Positions 1 to 5,614 of a DNA stretch of 5,614 bases are shown here, piece after piece (position 1 is the first letter of the stretch; every line of letters starts with the position of its first letter). Made by a program: the position numbers and the translations under genes. The stretch lies in NCBI GenBank assembly GCA_934754755.1, contig CAKVJS010000087.1:1-5614 (forward strand), in the 5' to 3' direction. The notes beneath the pieces are model-generated. The model had not been told where the DNA came from. It did no database searches and saw only the letters and a list, made by a program, of their open reading frames with translations. The DNA is from an uncultured Erysipelotrichales bacterium (GTDB lineage: Bacteria > Bacillota_I > Bacilli_A > Erysipelotrichales > Coprobacillaceae).

Positions 1-408
1 TTCATACCCTATGAATAATAATATTGTTAGAGCTATATAGAAACAAAATATAAGAAGACTGTTTACACTATGAATATTAATAACAAATAATATTCCATAG
101 GTAGCAACAAAATAAAATACTAGTTTATGAATAGCTATTTGAAACGCTTTAACAACCATCTTCTCTTCACCAATACGAAGTAGAATACTGTTTCTCATAG
201 TTTGAAAAGAGTAAATAACCTTATAGGAATATAATAAATAGGCAGAATTAATCAACATAGTAATCGTATTATTCATAATTAACCATTGATCAATAGCGGC
301 AGTTTTATTTTCTTCAACTAGAAAAAAACGGACAATTAGTTGTGCTATCATCAAAAAATAGATGATAAACCAAACCGATTTATAATATTTATAAAATAGC
401 TTATGCAT
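1..408 (-). CDS. Membrane protein, partial (C-terminus beyond left edge); putative ABC-2-type permease subunit
   Basis: The frame is open for 136 codons from an ATG at 408 to the window edge, so the C-terminal part is missing. Visible hydrophobic segments lie at about residues 11-30, 44-64, 94-111 and 116-134, so this is an inner-membrane protein. The ATG sits inside the end of the preceding gene (ATGCATAA, 8-base overlap). It is the only conventional start after the last in-frame upstream stop. No good Shine-Dalgarno site precedes it, so translational coupling to the upstream permease-like gene is likely. Residues 78-80 are Arg-Ile-Gly, followed by a charged stretch (EEK) and a lysine just before the next hydrophobic segment. 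The upstream neighbour has the same motif at the same positions. I infer a paralogous permease pair of the ABC-2 kind. No family assignment is possible from sequence reading alone, and the transported substrate is unknown. Confidence 0.75.
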   Translation of the reverse strand, partial: MHKLFYKYYKSVWFIIYFLMIAQLIVRFFLVEENKTAAIDQWLIMNNTITMLINSAYLLYSYKVIYSFQTMRNSILLRIGEEKMVVKAFQIAIHKLVFYFVATYGILFVINIHSVNSLLIFCFYIALTILLFIGYE

Positions 409-1186
409 TTTTCTGTCTATTCTTAAGCGTATGTTTCAGTAAATGATACGTAATCGATCCATAAATAACAAGCCCACTGATAAAGTTTAAGATCATATGC
501 CCATTGGATATGATTCCGGGGGTCATTAAACTCACCGGTGTCACCCCTATTACTATCGCACGAATAATATGATCCAGAAAGGATCCTGGTATAACATTAA
601 GTATACCAAATAGTATCGATGCGATTATGCCATATACCATTAGAGAAATAAACCCCCACAAAACCATCGATCCTCGAAACACATATTTGTTTTTTATATA
701 ATGCGTTAGGGAAAACCAGAAACAAGCGAATATACCTGTACCAATTGAAGATAGAAAAAGATATGTAATTATATTAATAGGTGTATTAGCAGTCACCAAA
801 TTATAGTCATAATCGGTAAAATGATTGAAATCTATGGAAGCTATAAAAAAATGTATAATGCATATAGATATTACTTCAATAATAAGTCGACAAACTGTGG
901 AAACAATAAAAATATCCTTTACGGCTTTTTTATAATATCCCCGATACCCAATTCTTTGAGAAATCCAACTATCGTGATTGGTTCGTTCCTCTTGATAATA
1001 ATATATTAATATAAAGGAAGGAACTATAGCAATCATCGAAAATATATATAGAATAGCTCGACCCGCATCCTGTACTGAAAAATATACGTAATATCCATAT
1101 GAACTCCCTAATTTTGTTGTAAAATAAATTTGAAGGAAAATCATAAAAATAATAGATATAATTGTGACTCTCTTTTTATAGATCAT
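401..1186 (-). CDS. Polytopic membrane protein, putative ABC-2-type permease subunit
   Basis: A 261-residue, strongly hydrophobic protein. Likely membrane segments are at about residues 7-23, 44-64, 90-116, 136-160, 172-198 and 230-250. The N-terminus is short and basic (MIYKKR) and the C-terminal tail is basic (KHTLKNRQKN), which suggests both ends are cytoplasmic. Six segments with a basic cytoplasmic loop after segment 2 (residues about 65-90, containing Arg78-Ile79-Gly80 and KKAVK) fit the general plan of ABC-2-type permeases, including those of antibiotic and peptide exporters in Bacillota. No ATP-binding motif is present, as expected for a permease subunit. The start is well supported: AAAGGGGAG (1191-1199) lies 4 bases upstream of the ATG. 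The gene begins 48 bp after nrdG and overlaps the next membrane gene by 8 bases. It appears richer in AT than the nrd and fum genes, though I did not measure this. The coding call is firm; the transporter role is inference. Confidence 0.85.
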   Translation of the reverse strand: MIYKKRVTIISIIFMIFLQIYFTTKLGSSYGYYVYFSVQDAGRAILYIFSMIAIVPSFILIYYYQEERTNHDSWISQRIGYRGYYKKAVKDIFIVSTVCRLIIEVISICIIHFFIASIDFNHFTDYDYNLVTANTPINIITYLFLSSIGTGIFACFWFSLTHYIKNKYVFRGSMVLWGFISLMVYGIIASILFGILNVIPGSFLDHIIRAIVIGVTPVSLMTPGIISNGHMILNFISGLVIYGSITYHLLKHTLKNRQKNA

Positions 1187-1210
1187 ATTTCTCCCCTTTA
1201 TGTAAATCTA

Positions 1211-1225
1211 GTATTAACCACTATA
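1211..1225. promoter_or_regulatory. Weak inverted repeat in the nrdG-permease gap, possible operator
   Basis: The 48-bp gap between nrdG and the first permease-like gene contains TAGT-N7-ACTA, lying just upstream of the Shine-Dalgarno site on the minus strand. Small dyads of this sort near permease genes are sometimes GntR/YtrA-type operators, but the arms are only 4 bp and no regulator gene is visible. No convincing -35/-10 pair or terminator was found in the gap, so read-through from nrdG is possible. Confidence 0.15.
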
Positions 1226-1234
1226 GGCATGGTG

Positions 1235-1744
1235 CTATACGCTTATTTGATCATAAAGAATAACTTTATGATTTTGCATAGAAGACTGAATATCAATCAT
1301 GCGTTGGTTTTTAGATCCGCGAAATAATAATGCTAAGCTACGTAATGATTCTATATATTTTCCATCAATTAAGATATCACAGTAAGATAATAAATTTCTT
1401 TTATCTTGATCGGCTATAATTTGTTCATAGGTGTATCCACTATATATAACAATGGATAATCCTCTTTTTTTTATTTCTGGTAATAGCGGTAAAAGTGCCT
1501 CTACTTGTTCCATCGGTTCACCACCAGAAAGGGTAATTCCATCCAATAAAGGATTGTCATCAATTTCTTGCAAGATATCTGCAATACTTTTGTCATACCC
1601 TCCCTGCATACTATGGCTTTCTGGATTATGGCAACCTGGACAATTATGAAAACACCCTTGCGTAAATATAACATAGCGAATGCCTGGACCATCAACAATA
1701 GAATCATTACTGATTCCAAATATTCTAATGGTCAGACATTCCAT
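1235..1744 (-). CDS. nrdG: Anaerobic ribonucleoside-triphosphate reductase activating protein (radical SAM)
   Basis: NrdG is a cytoplasmic radical SAM enzyme. It cleaves S-adenosylmethionine reductively and abstracts a hydrogen from the C-terminal glycine of NrdD to form the glycyl radical. With the start used here the protein has 169 residues, normal for the family. The [4Fe-4S] motif Cx3Cx2C is at Cys31, Cys35 and Cys38 within GCFHNCPGCHNPES. The preceding SIVDGPGIR (15-23) and the SAM-binding GGEP (74-77) are typical, as is the C-terminal FRGSKNQR. The frame also opens at 1780, giving 12 more residues (MVKRRKRVIESN), but that ATG has no Shine-Dalgarno site and the extension is not usual for the family. 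The ATG at 1744 has a purine-rich GGAAGAGAG about 14 bases upstream, so spacing is long. Either way the gene overlaps the end of nrdD (20 bases with this start) and must be co-transcribed and probably translationally coupled. Confidence 0.95.
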   Translation of the reverse strand: MECLTIRIFGISNDSIVDGPGIRYVIFTQGCFHNCPGCHNPESHSMQGGYDKSIADILQEIDDNPLLDGITLSGGEPMEQVEALLPLLPEIKKRGLSIVIYSGYTYEQIIADQDKRNLLSYCDILIDGKYIESLRSLALLFRGSKNQRMIDIQSSMQNHKVILYDQISV

Positions 1745-4031
1745 GTTTGATTCTATCACTCTCTTCCGCCTTTTTACCATCGTTAAAACGGTCTAAAGTT
1801 CCTACTAAATAACCAGTAATCCGACGAATTCTTTCAAATCCCTGATATTCATCTGCCGTGCGTCCACATTTTGGACAAACGTCGTCAATAATCCCATTAT
1901 AACCACAGATAGGATCACGATCTACCGGATGATTAATCGCTCCGTATCCAATATGATGATCGTGCATCGCACGTACAACTTTTTCAAAGGCCTCTAAATT
2001 CTTAGAAGGATCCCCATCCATTTCAATATAACTGATATGCCCTCCATTTGTTAGAGCATGATACGGAGCCTCGATTTGGATTTTTTTAATAGCACTAATT
2101 GGATAATAAACGGGTACATGGAAACTATTCGTGTAATAATCACGATCAGTTACCCCTTCGATTAAACCAAATTTTTCTCGATCTAGATGTACAAAGCGTC
2201 CGGATAACCCTTCGGCTGGAGTTGCGATTAGACTAAAGTTTAACGTATATTTTTTTGCTGCCTCATCTAAAAGGCGACGCATATGCCCAATAATTTGACG
2301 ACCTAAGATTTGCGCTTTTTCACTTTGCCCGTGATGTTCACCCAGCAAAGCTTGTAATGTTTCGGCTAGACCAATGAAGCCAACAGATAAGGTACCATGT
2401 TTTAATACTTCCCGTACTTCATCATTTGGTTTGATATGATCACTATCAATCCATACCCCCTGTCCCATTAAGAAAGGATAGTTTTTAGCTCTTCTTTGTG
2501 ATTGAATTTCCATCCGCTCTAAGAGTTGTTGAATAACGATTTCTAATTTTTCATCTAGGCTATCAAAGAATTGATTTACATCCCCCTTTGAACGAATGGC
2601 TAAACGGGGTAAGTTAATAGAAGTGAAACTTAAATTACCGCGTCCACTACCAATTTCTTTCGAAGGATCATAAATATTTGAGATAACTCTTGTTCGACAC
2701 CCCATATAGGCAATTTCTGTCTCCGGTGTTCCTTTATAATAAACTGCATTAAATGGGGAATCTACAAAGGAGAAGTTCGGAAATAGGCGTTTCGCGGAAG
2801 TTCTACAAGCAAGTTTAAATAAATCGTAGTTTGGTTCTCCCTCATTATAGTTAATCCCTTCCTTAACCCGAAAAATCTGGATTGGAAAAATTGGTGTTTC
2901 TCCATGACCTAGACCCTTTTCTGTCGCTAATAAAATATTTTTTATAGCCATGCGACCTTCACTACTTGTATCCATACCATAATTAATAGAGCTAAAGGGA
3001 ACTTGTGCCCCTGCCCTAGAATGCATGGTATTTAAGTTATGAATTAATGCTTCCATCGCCTGATAGGTTTCTTTATCCGTTTCTTTATAGGCTTCTTTTG
3101 TTGCAAATTCTATTATTTTTTGACTCACATTGGAAGGTACGCCATTTTGTTGTAAAATACCTTCCAGCTCTTGTTCAAAGTCAATCATCATATCCATAGT
3201 CGGACTGTATTTCATCTTTTTTATAGGTGTCATTATTTTTTGTGCATCTATATCGCTAAGCAATGCAATCGCCTTTTCTAAATTGGTATAATACCATTTA
3301 CGATATGACTTAGCGACACCACAAGCCATACCATAATCAAAGTTAATAATGGCTTGTCCCCCATGTTGATCATTTTGATTCGATTGAATGGCTATACAAG
3401 CTAAAGCAGCGTATACGGTAATTGAATTTGGTTCACGTAAAACACCATGACCTGTTGAAAAACCACCTTCAAACAGTTTTATAATATCGATTTGACAACA
3501 AGTCGTTGTTAAGGTTAAGAAATCCATATCATGAATATGTATATCACCCTCTTTATGCATTTTCGCATGTTTCGGATTTAATACAAACATTTCATTAAAC
3601 TGTTTAGCTGACTCGGTACCATATTTTAACATAGTTCCCATTGGTGCATCCGCATTTACATTTGCATTTTCTCTTTTTAAATCACTATCTTTGGCATCAG
3701 AAAAAGTAATTTCCTCAAAGGTAGTCATTAATCTAGATTTCATATCTCGCACTTTGGTACGATTAGCCCGGTATAATATATAAGCTTTCGCAACTCGAAC
3801 ATAACCTTGTTCAATCAGTACTTCTTCCACCGTATCCTGTACTAATTCAACCGTAGGCAAAGCACTTTGTTTATCAACTAATTTCGTAATCACTTGGTCC
3901 GCTAACTTTCGTGCCGTTGTTAATTCCTGTTTACCACCACCGGCTTCAAATGCCTTATAAATAGCTCCCGCAATTTTGTCTGTTTCAAATGGTACTAATC
4001 GCCCATCACGCTTCCGTATATTCTCTATCAT
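1725..4031 (-). CDS. nrdD: Anaerobic (class III) ribonucleoside-triphosphate reductase
   Basis: This oxygen-sensitive glycyl-radical enzyme makes deoxyribonucleotides from ribonucleoside triphosphates. The 768 residues cover a whole family member. An N-terminal ATP-cone (about 3-95, starting IRKRDGRLVPFETDKI) is the allosteric dATP/ATP site. The barrel domain carries HIHDMDFLTLTTTCCQ with Cys178/Cys179, and MGCRTRV with Cys445, the expected thiyl-radical position. The C-terminal glycyl-radical loop is RITGYL with Gly740, followed by the usual RFNDGK. Just before it is a zinc-type motif with Cys709, Cys719 and Cys722; only three cysteines are visible, where many NrdDs have two CxxC pairs. The start is supported by AGGGAGG (4038-4044), 6 bases before the ATG. 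nrdG follows directly and overlaps. A putative NrdR box lies upstream. Homology is unmistakable; the physiological electron donor (formate or a thiol protein) was not assigned. Confidence 0.98.
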   Translation of the reverse strand: MIENIRKRDGRLVPFETDKIAGAIYKAFEAGGGKQELTTARKLADQVITKLVDKQSALPTVELVQDTVEEVLIEQGYVRVAKAYILYRANRTKVRDMKSRLMTTFEEITFSDAKDSDLKRENANVNADAPMGTMLKYGTESAKQFNEMFVLNPKHAKMHKEGDIHIHDMDFLTLTTTCCQIDIIKLFEGGFSTGHGVLREPNSITVYAALACIAIQSNQNDQHGGQAIINFDYGMACGVAKSYRKWYYTNLEKAIALLSDIDAQKIMTPIKKMKYSPTMDMMIDFEQELEGILQQNGVPSNVSQKIIEFATKEAYKETDKETYQAMEALIHNLNTMHSRAGAQVPFSSINYGMDTSSEGRMAIKNILLATEKGLGHGETPIFPIQIFRVKEGINYNEGEPNYDLFKLACRTSAKRLFPNFSFVDSPFNAVYYKGTPETEIAYMGCRTRVISNIYDPSKEIGSGRGNLSFTSINLPRLAIRSKGDVNQFFDSLDEKLEIVIQQLLERMEIQSQRRAKNYPFLMGQGVWIDSDHIKPNDEVREVLKHGTLSVGFIGLAETLQALLGEHHGQSEKAQILGRQIIGHMRRLLDEAAKKYTLNFSLIATPAEGLSGRFVHLDREKFGLIEGVTDRDYYTNSFHVPVYYPISAIKKIQIEAPYHALTNGGHISYIEMDGDPSKNLEAFEKVVRAMHDHHIGYGAINHPVDRDPICGYNGIIDDVCPKCGRTADEYQGFERIRRITGYLVGTLDRFNDGKKAEESDRIKHGMSDH

Positions 4032-4049
4032 AGTACGCCTCCCTAAATA

Positions 4050-4065
4050 TCAGTATATATTGAAT
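4050..4065 (-). promoter_or_regulatory. Putative NrdR box upstream of nrdD
   Basis: The 16-mer matches the NrdR consensus acaCwAtATaTwGtgt at 12 of 16 positions on either strand, with 9 of 10 in the core (CAATATATAC on the minus strand). NrdR represses ribonucleotide reductase genes when dATP is high, and its boxes are commonly found before nrdD. Boxes usually occur in pairs about three helical turns apart. A second, poor match (core 4082-4091) lies 29 bp upstream centre to centre, slightly short of the usual distance. The box overlaps the likely -10 region, as expected for a repressor. AT-richness makes chance matches easier. Confidence 0.45.
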
Positions 4066-4084
4066 TTTAATTTCTATCTTTCAA
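4052..4084 (-). promoter_or_regulatory. Candidate promoter of nrdDG
   Basis: On the minus strand TTGAAA (4079-4084) resembles a sigma-A -35 box. It is followed after 19 bases by TATATA (4054-4059), or after 21 bases by TATACT (4052-4057), either of which could serve as -10. Spacing is longer than the ideal 17, and the region is so AT-rich that the exact hexamers are uncertain. It lies in the 128-bp gap between the fumarase beta gene and nrdD, the only place in the window where an nrdDG promoter is expected. No convincing terminator for the fumarase unit was found in this gap. Confidence 0.35.
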
Positions 4085-4159
4085 TATCATTAATAACCGC
4101 CCATTTATTTTTTATATGTTCCTGCATAAAGTATCAAAAATTCGCGAATAATACTATTT

Positions 4160-4711
4160 TTATTTGCTTTGAAGATATTTTTGCGGTCCAATATCGTACA
4201 GGTCATGTCCTAAACTATCAATTAAGACAAGTAAGGGCATGTCTTCTACTTCTAGCTTACGCACTGCTTCTGTACCTAAATCCGCAAAAGCAATAATTTC
4301 ACAACTTTTTACGCAATCAGAAAGCAGAGCGCCAATACCACCGATAGCACCCAAGTATACGGCTTTATGCTGGCACATTGCCTCTTTAACAGATGTATTG
4401 CGATATCCTTTACCAATCATTACTTTTAATCCTTGTGATAATAATGTTGGTGTATAAAGATCCATACGTCCAGAAGTTGTCGGCCCCCCACTGCCAAATA
4501 TAGCATCGGGCTTATTAGGTGTAGGGCCCACATAATACATTACTTGGTTATGTAAATCAAAAGGTAATGACTTGTGTTCATGCACAAGTCCCGCAAGCCG
4601 TTTATGAGCCGCATCGCGTCCCGTATAAATCGTTCCACTTAACAGTACTTCATCACCCGCTCGCAAATCTTCTAACTTCTTTGAAGATAACGGGGTATGT
4701 AAAGAAATCAT
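4160..4711 (-). CDS. fumB: Class I fumarate hydratase, beta subunit
   Basis: This is the C-terminal half of a class I, iron-sulfur fumarase, made as a separate 183-residue subunit that pairs with the alpha subunit to hydrate fumarate to L-malate reversibly. Family signatures are LSGTIYTGRDAAHKR (24-38), YVGPTP (60-65), GSGGPTTSGRMD (73-84) followed by YTP, and MIGKGY (98-103). Length and motifs are complete. The start overlaps the alpha stop as ATGA, and a perfect AAGGAGG (4719-4725) inside the end of the alpha gene lies 7 bases upstream, so the two subunits are made in coupled amounts. The symbol follows the KEGG naming for two-subunit fumarases and does not mean orthology to E. coli FumB. 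L-tartrate dehydratase (TtdB) is a close relative and cannot be wholly excluded by reading. Confidence 0.94.
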   Translation of the reverse strand: MISLHTPLSSKKLEDLRAGDEVLLSGTIYTGRDAAHKRLAGLVHEHKSLPFDLHNQVMYYVGPTPNKPDAIFGSGGPTTSGRMDLYTPTLLSQGLKVMIGKGYRNTSVKEAMCQHKAVYLGAIGGIGALLSDCVKSCEIIAFADLGTEAVRKLEVEDMPLLVLIDSLGHDLYDIGPQKYLQSK

Positions 4712-5550
4712 AAAGTAACCTCCTTATGTCTAGCGACATGGCAACAAATACTGACGGCTACGGGTAAGCCCGCAATATGAGTAGGGAAAGTTTCAATTTG
4801 TAGACCAATCGCTGTTGTTTTTCCACCATATCCAGCAGGCCCAATCCCACTCTCATTGATTTGTGTTAACCATTGTTTTTCCAGCTGTGCATAGCGTTCA
4901 TCAGGGTGATGACTGCCGACTTTTCGTAATAAAGCTTTTTTCGCTAACTGTGGTGCAATGTCAAAGGACCCTCCAATACCAACCCCTACGACTAAAGGGG
5001 GACAAGCATTGGGACCAGCTTCCTTTACTACTTGTAAGACAAAATCTTGCACACCCTGCACGCCTTCACTCGGTTTCATCATTTTTAATTGAGACATATT
5101 TTCCGAACCGAATCCTTTCGGTGCTATGGTTATATGAATCGCATCTCCCGGAACCATTTTATAGTATATAACAGCTGGTGTATTATCTTGTGTATTCTTT
5201 CTTTCAAACAGGGGTTCTTCAACCATTGATTTGCGTAAATACCCTTCCTCATATCCTTGTCGGACACCTTCTTGGATAGCCTCTTCTAAATTTCCTATAA
5301 TCATAACTTCTTGTCCGATTTCTATATACACAAATACCATACCGGTATCCTGACAAATTGGTACCCTTCGCTTAGAAGCAATACGGTTATTATCAAGTAA
5401 AATACCTAACGTTCTTTGCGCTAGAGGATATGGCTCGTTTGTTTGTGCTTCTTCTAAACCAGCTAAGACATCGGTTGGTAAATCACAGGCAGCTTCCTGG
5501 CACATTTGTTTAATACAAGCTGTAATTCTTGTCGCATTTACTTCTCTCAT
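4708..5550 (-). CDS. fumA: Class I fumarate hydratase, alpha subunit
   Basis: The alpha subunit carries the oxygen-labile [4Fe-4S] cluster whose free iron binds the substrate in the fumarate/malate reaction. At 280 residues it is the usual length. The three cluster cysteines expected for the family are present: Cys66 in PICQDTG, Cys183 in NACPPLVVGVGIGG and Cys270 in CCHVARH. Other signatures are EGYLRKSMVEEPLFERKNT (102-120), APKGFGSENMS (143-153) and GIGPAGYGGKTTA (235-247). An additional cysteine, Cys269, sits next to the cluster ligand, where relatives usually have asparagine or another small residue. The start is supported by AGAGGAG (5558-5564), 7 bases before the ATG. The gene heads a two-gene unit with the beta subunit. 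Tartrate dehydratase alpha (TtdA) is the main alternative; with no other tartrate genes in view, fumarase is the better call. The symbol follows the KEGG two-subunit naming. Confidence 0.95.
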   Translation of the reverse strand: MREVNATRITACIKQMCQEAACDLPTDVLAGLEEAQTNEPYPLAQRTLGILLDNNRIASKRRVPICQDTGMVFVYIEIGQEVMIIGNLEEAIQEGVRQGYEEGYLRKSMVEEPLFERKNTQDNTPAVIYYKMVPGDAIHITIAPKGFGSENMSQLKMMKPSEGVQGVQDFVLQVVKEAGPNACPPLVVGVGIGGSFDIAPQLAKKALLRKVGSHHPDERYAQLEKQWLTQINESGIGPAGYGGKTTAIGLQIETFPTHIAGLPVAVSICCHVARHKEVTL

Positions 5551-5568
5551 ACTATTTCTCCTCTATAA

Positions 5569-5593
5569 AAGAAACCATTTGTCATGGTTTCTT
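5569..5593 (-). terminator. Perfect 10-bp hairpin upstream of the fumarase genes: terminator or leader attenuator
   Basis: Read on the minus strand, AAGAAACCAT and ATGGTTTCTT form a perfect 10-bp stem with a 5-base GACAA loop. The second arm runs straight into two more T residues (CTTTTAT), a short U-tract typical of weak intrinsic terminators in AT-rich Bacillota. It could end a gene lying to the right of the window. However, only about 18 bases separate it from the ATG-proximal end of the leader, leaving no room for a promoter in between. If the TATAAT at the edge is the fumarase promoter, the hairpin is in the mRNA leader, four bases upstream of the Shine-Dalgarno site. The structure is certain; its role is not. 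Confidence 0.5.
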
Positions 5594-5607
5594 ATTGTTG
5601 TGACTAT

Positions 5608-5613
5608 ATTATA
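5608..5613 (-). promoter_or_regulatory. Candidate -10 box for the fumarase genes
   Basis: A perfect TATAAT occurs on the minus strand 57 bases upstream of the fumarase alpha start codon. The matching -35 box would lie beyond the right edge, so the promoter cannot be confirmed. A start about 7 bases downstream would put the 10-bp hairpin near the 5' end of the transcript. Confidence 0.35.
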
Positions 5614-5614
5614 C

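Noticed and set aside
1501..1719. A 72-codon minus-strand open frame inside nrdG
   Set aside because: It lies in another frame of a gene with all radical SAM motifs intact, so it is not a separate gene or a frameshift remnant.
4130..4155. An intrinsic terminator after the fumarase genes formed by ATTCGCGAAT plus a T-run
   Set aside because: The palindrome has no loop; only three A:T-rich pairs remain once a 4-base loop is allowed, far too weak for a terminator.
3976..4296. A 106-codon open frame on the plus strand across the nrdD promoter region
   Set aside because: It overlaps the ends of two certain minus-strand genes and the intergenic gap, has low-complexity hydrophobic composition, and has no family motif.
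4863..5171. A 102-codon plus-strand open frame inside fumarase alpha
   Set aside because: It is antisense to a conserved enzyme whose motifs run through the whole region. It has no domain and is best explained as a shadow frame.
1..5614. A novel defence, mobile or RNA-based system
   Set aside because: I found no transposase, recombinase, nuclease, reverse transcriptase, CRISPR-like repeats, tRNA or rRNA. All genes but the membrane pair are well-known metabolic enzymes.

Overview
The window looks like chromosome from an AT-rich anaerobic or facultative member of the Bacillota. It uses the standard bacterial code: TGA ends the fumarase alpha gene and tryptophan is TGG. Strong Shine-Dalgarno sites of the AGGAGG type precede most genes. 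Two of the enzymes encoded, a [4Fe-4S] class I fumarase and a glycyl-radical ribonucleotide reductase, belong to families that oxygen destroys, which points to growth without oxygen. I cannot name the genus from sequence alone.

Every gene I accept lies on the minus strand, so the window reads from right to left. From the right: a short leader with a TATAAT box at the very edge and a perfect 10-bp hairpin (5569-5593); the two-subunit class I fumarase, alpha (4708-5550) then beta (4160-4711), sharing an ATGA stop/start overlap; a 128-bp gap with a probable promoter and an NrdR-like box; the anaerobic ribonucleotide reductase nrdD (1725-4031) and its activase nrdG (1235-1744), which overlap; a 48-bp gap; and then two integral membrane proteins, one complete (401-1186) and one cut by the left edge (1-408), which overlap by 8 bases.

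The genes fall into three units. Fumarase alpha and beta assemble into one enzyme that interconverts fumarate and malate. NrdG uses S-adenosylmethionine to put a glycyl radical on NrdD, which then reduces ribonucleoside triphosphates to deoxyribonucleotides. The two membrane proteins look like paired ABC-2-type permease subunits: both carry an Arg-Ile-Gly motif at exactly residues 78-80 after the second membrane segment. Their ATPase and substrate are not visible here.

Most of the window is conventional housekeeping. I see no sign of a new defence, mobile or RNA-based system. The points most worth a second look are the permease pair running off the left edge, the hairpin in the fumarase leader, and the NrdR-like box over the nrdD promoter.
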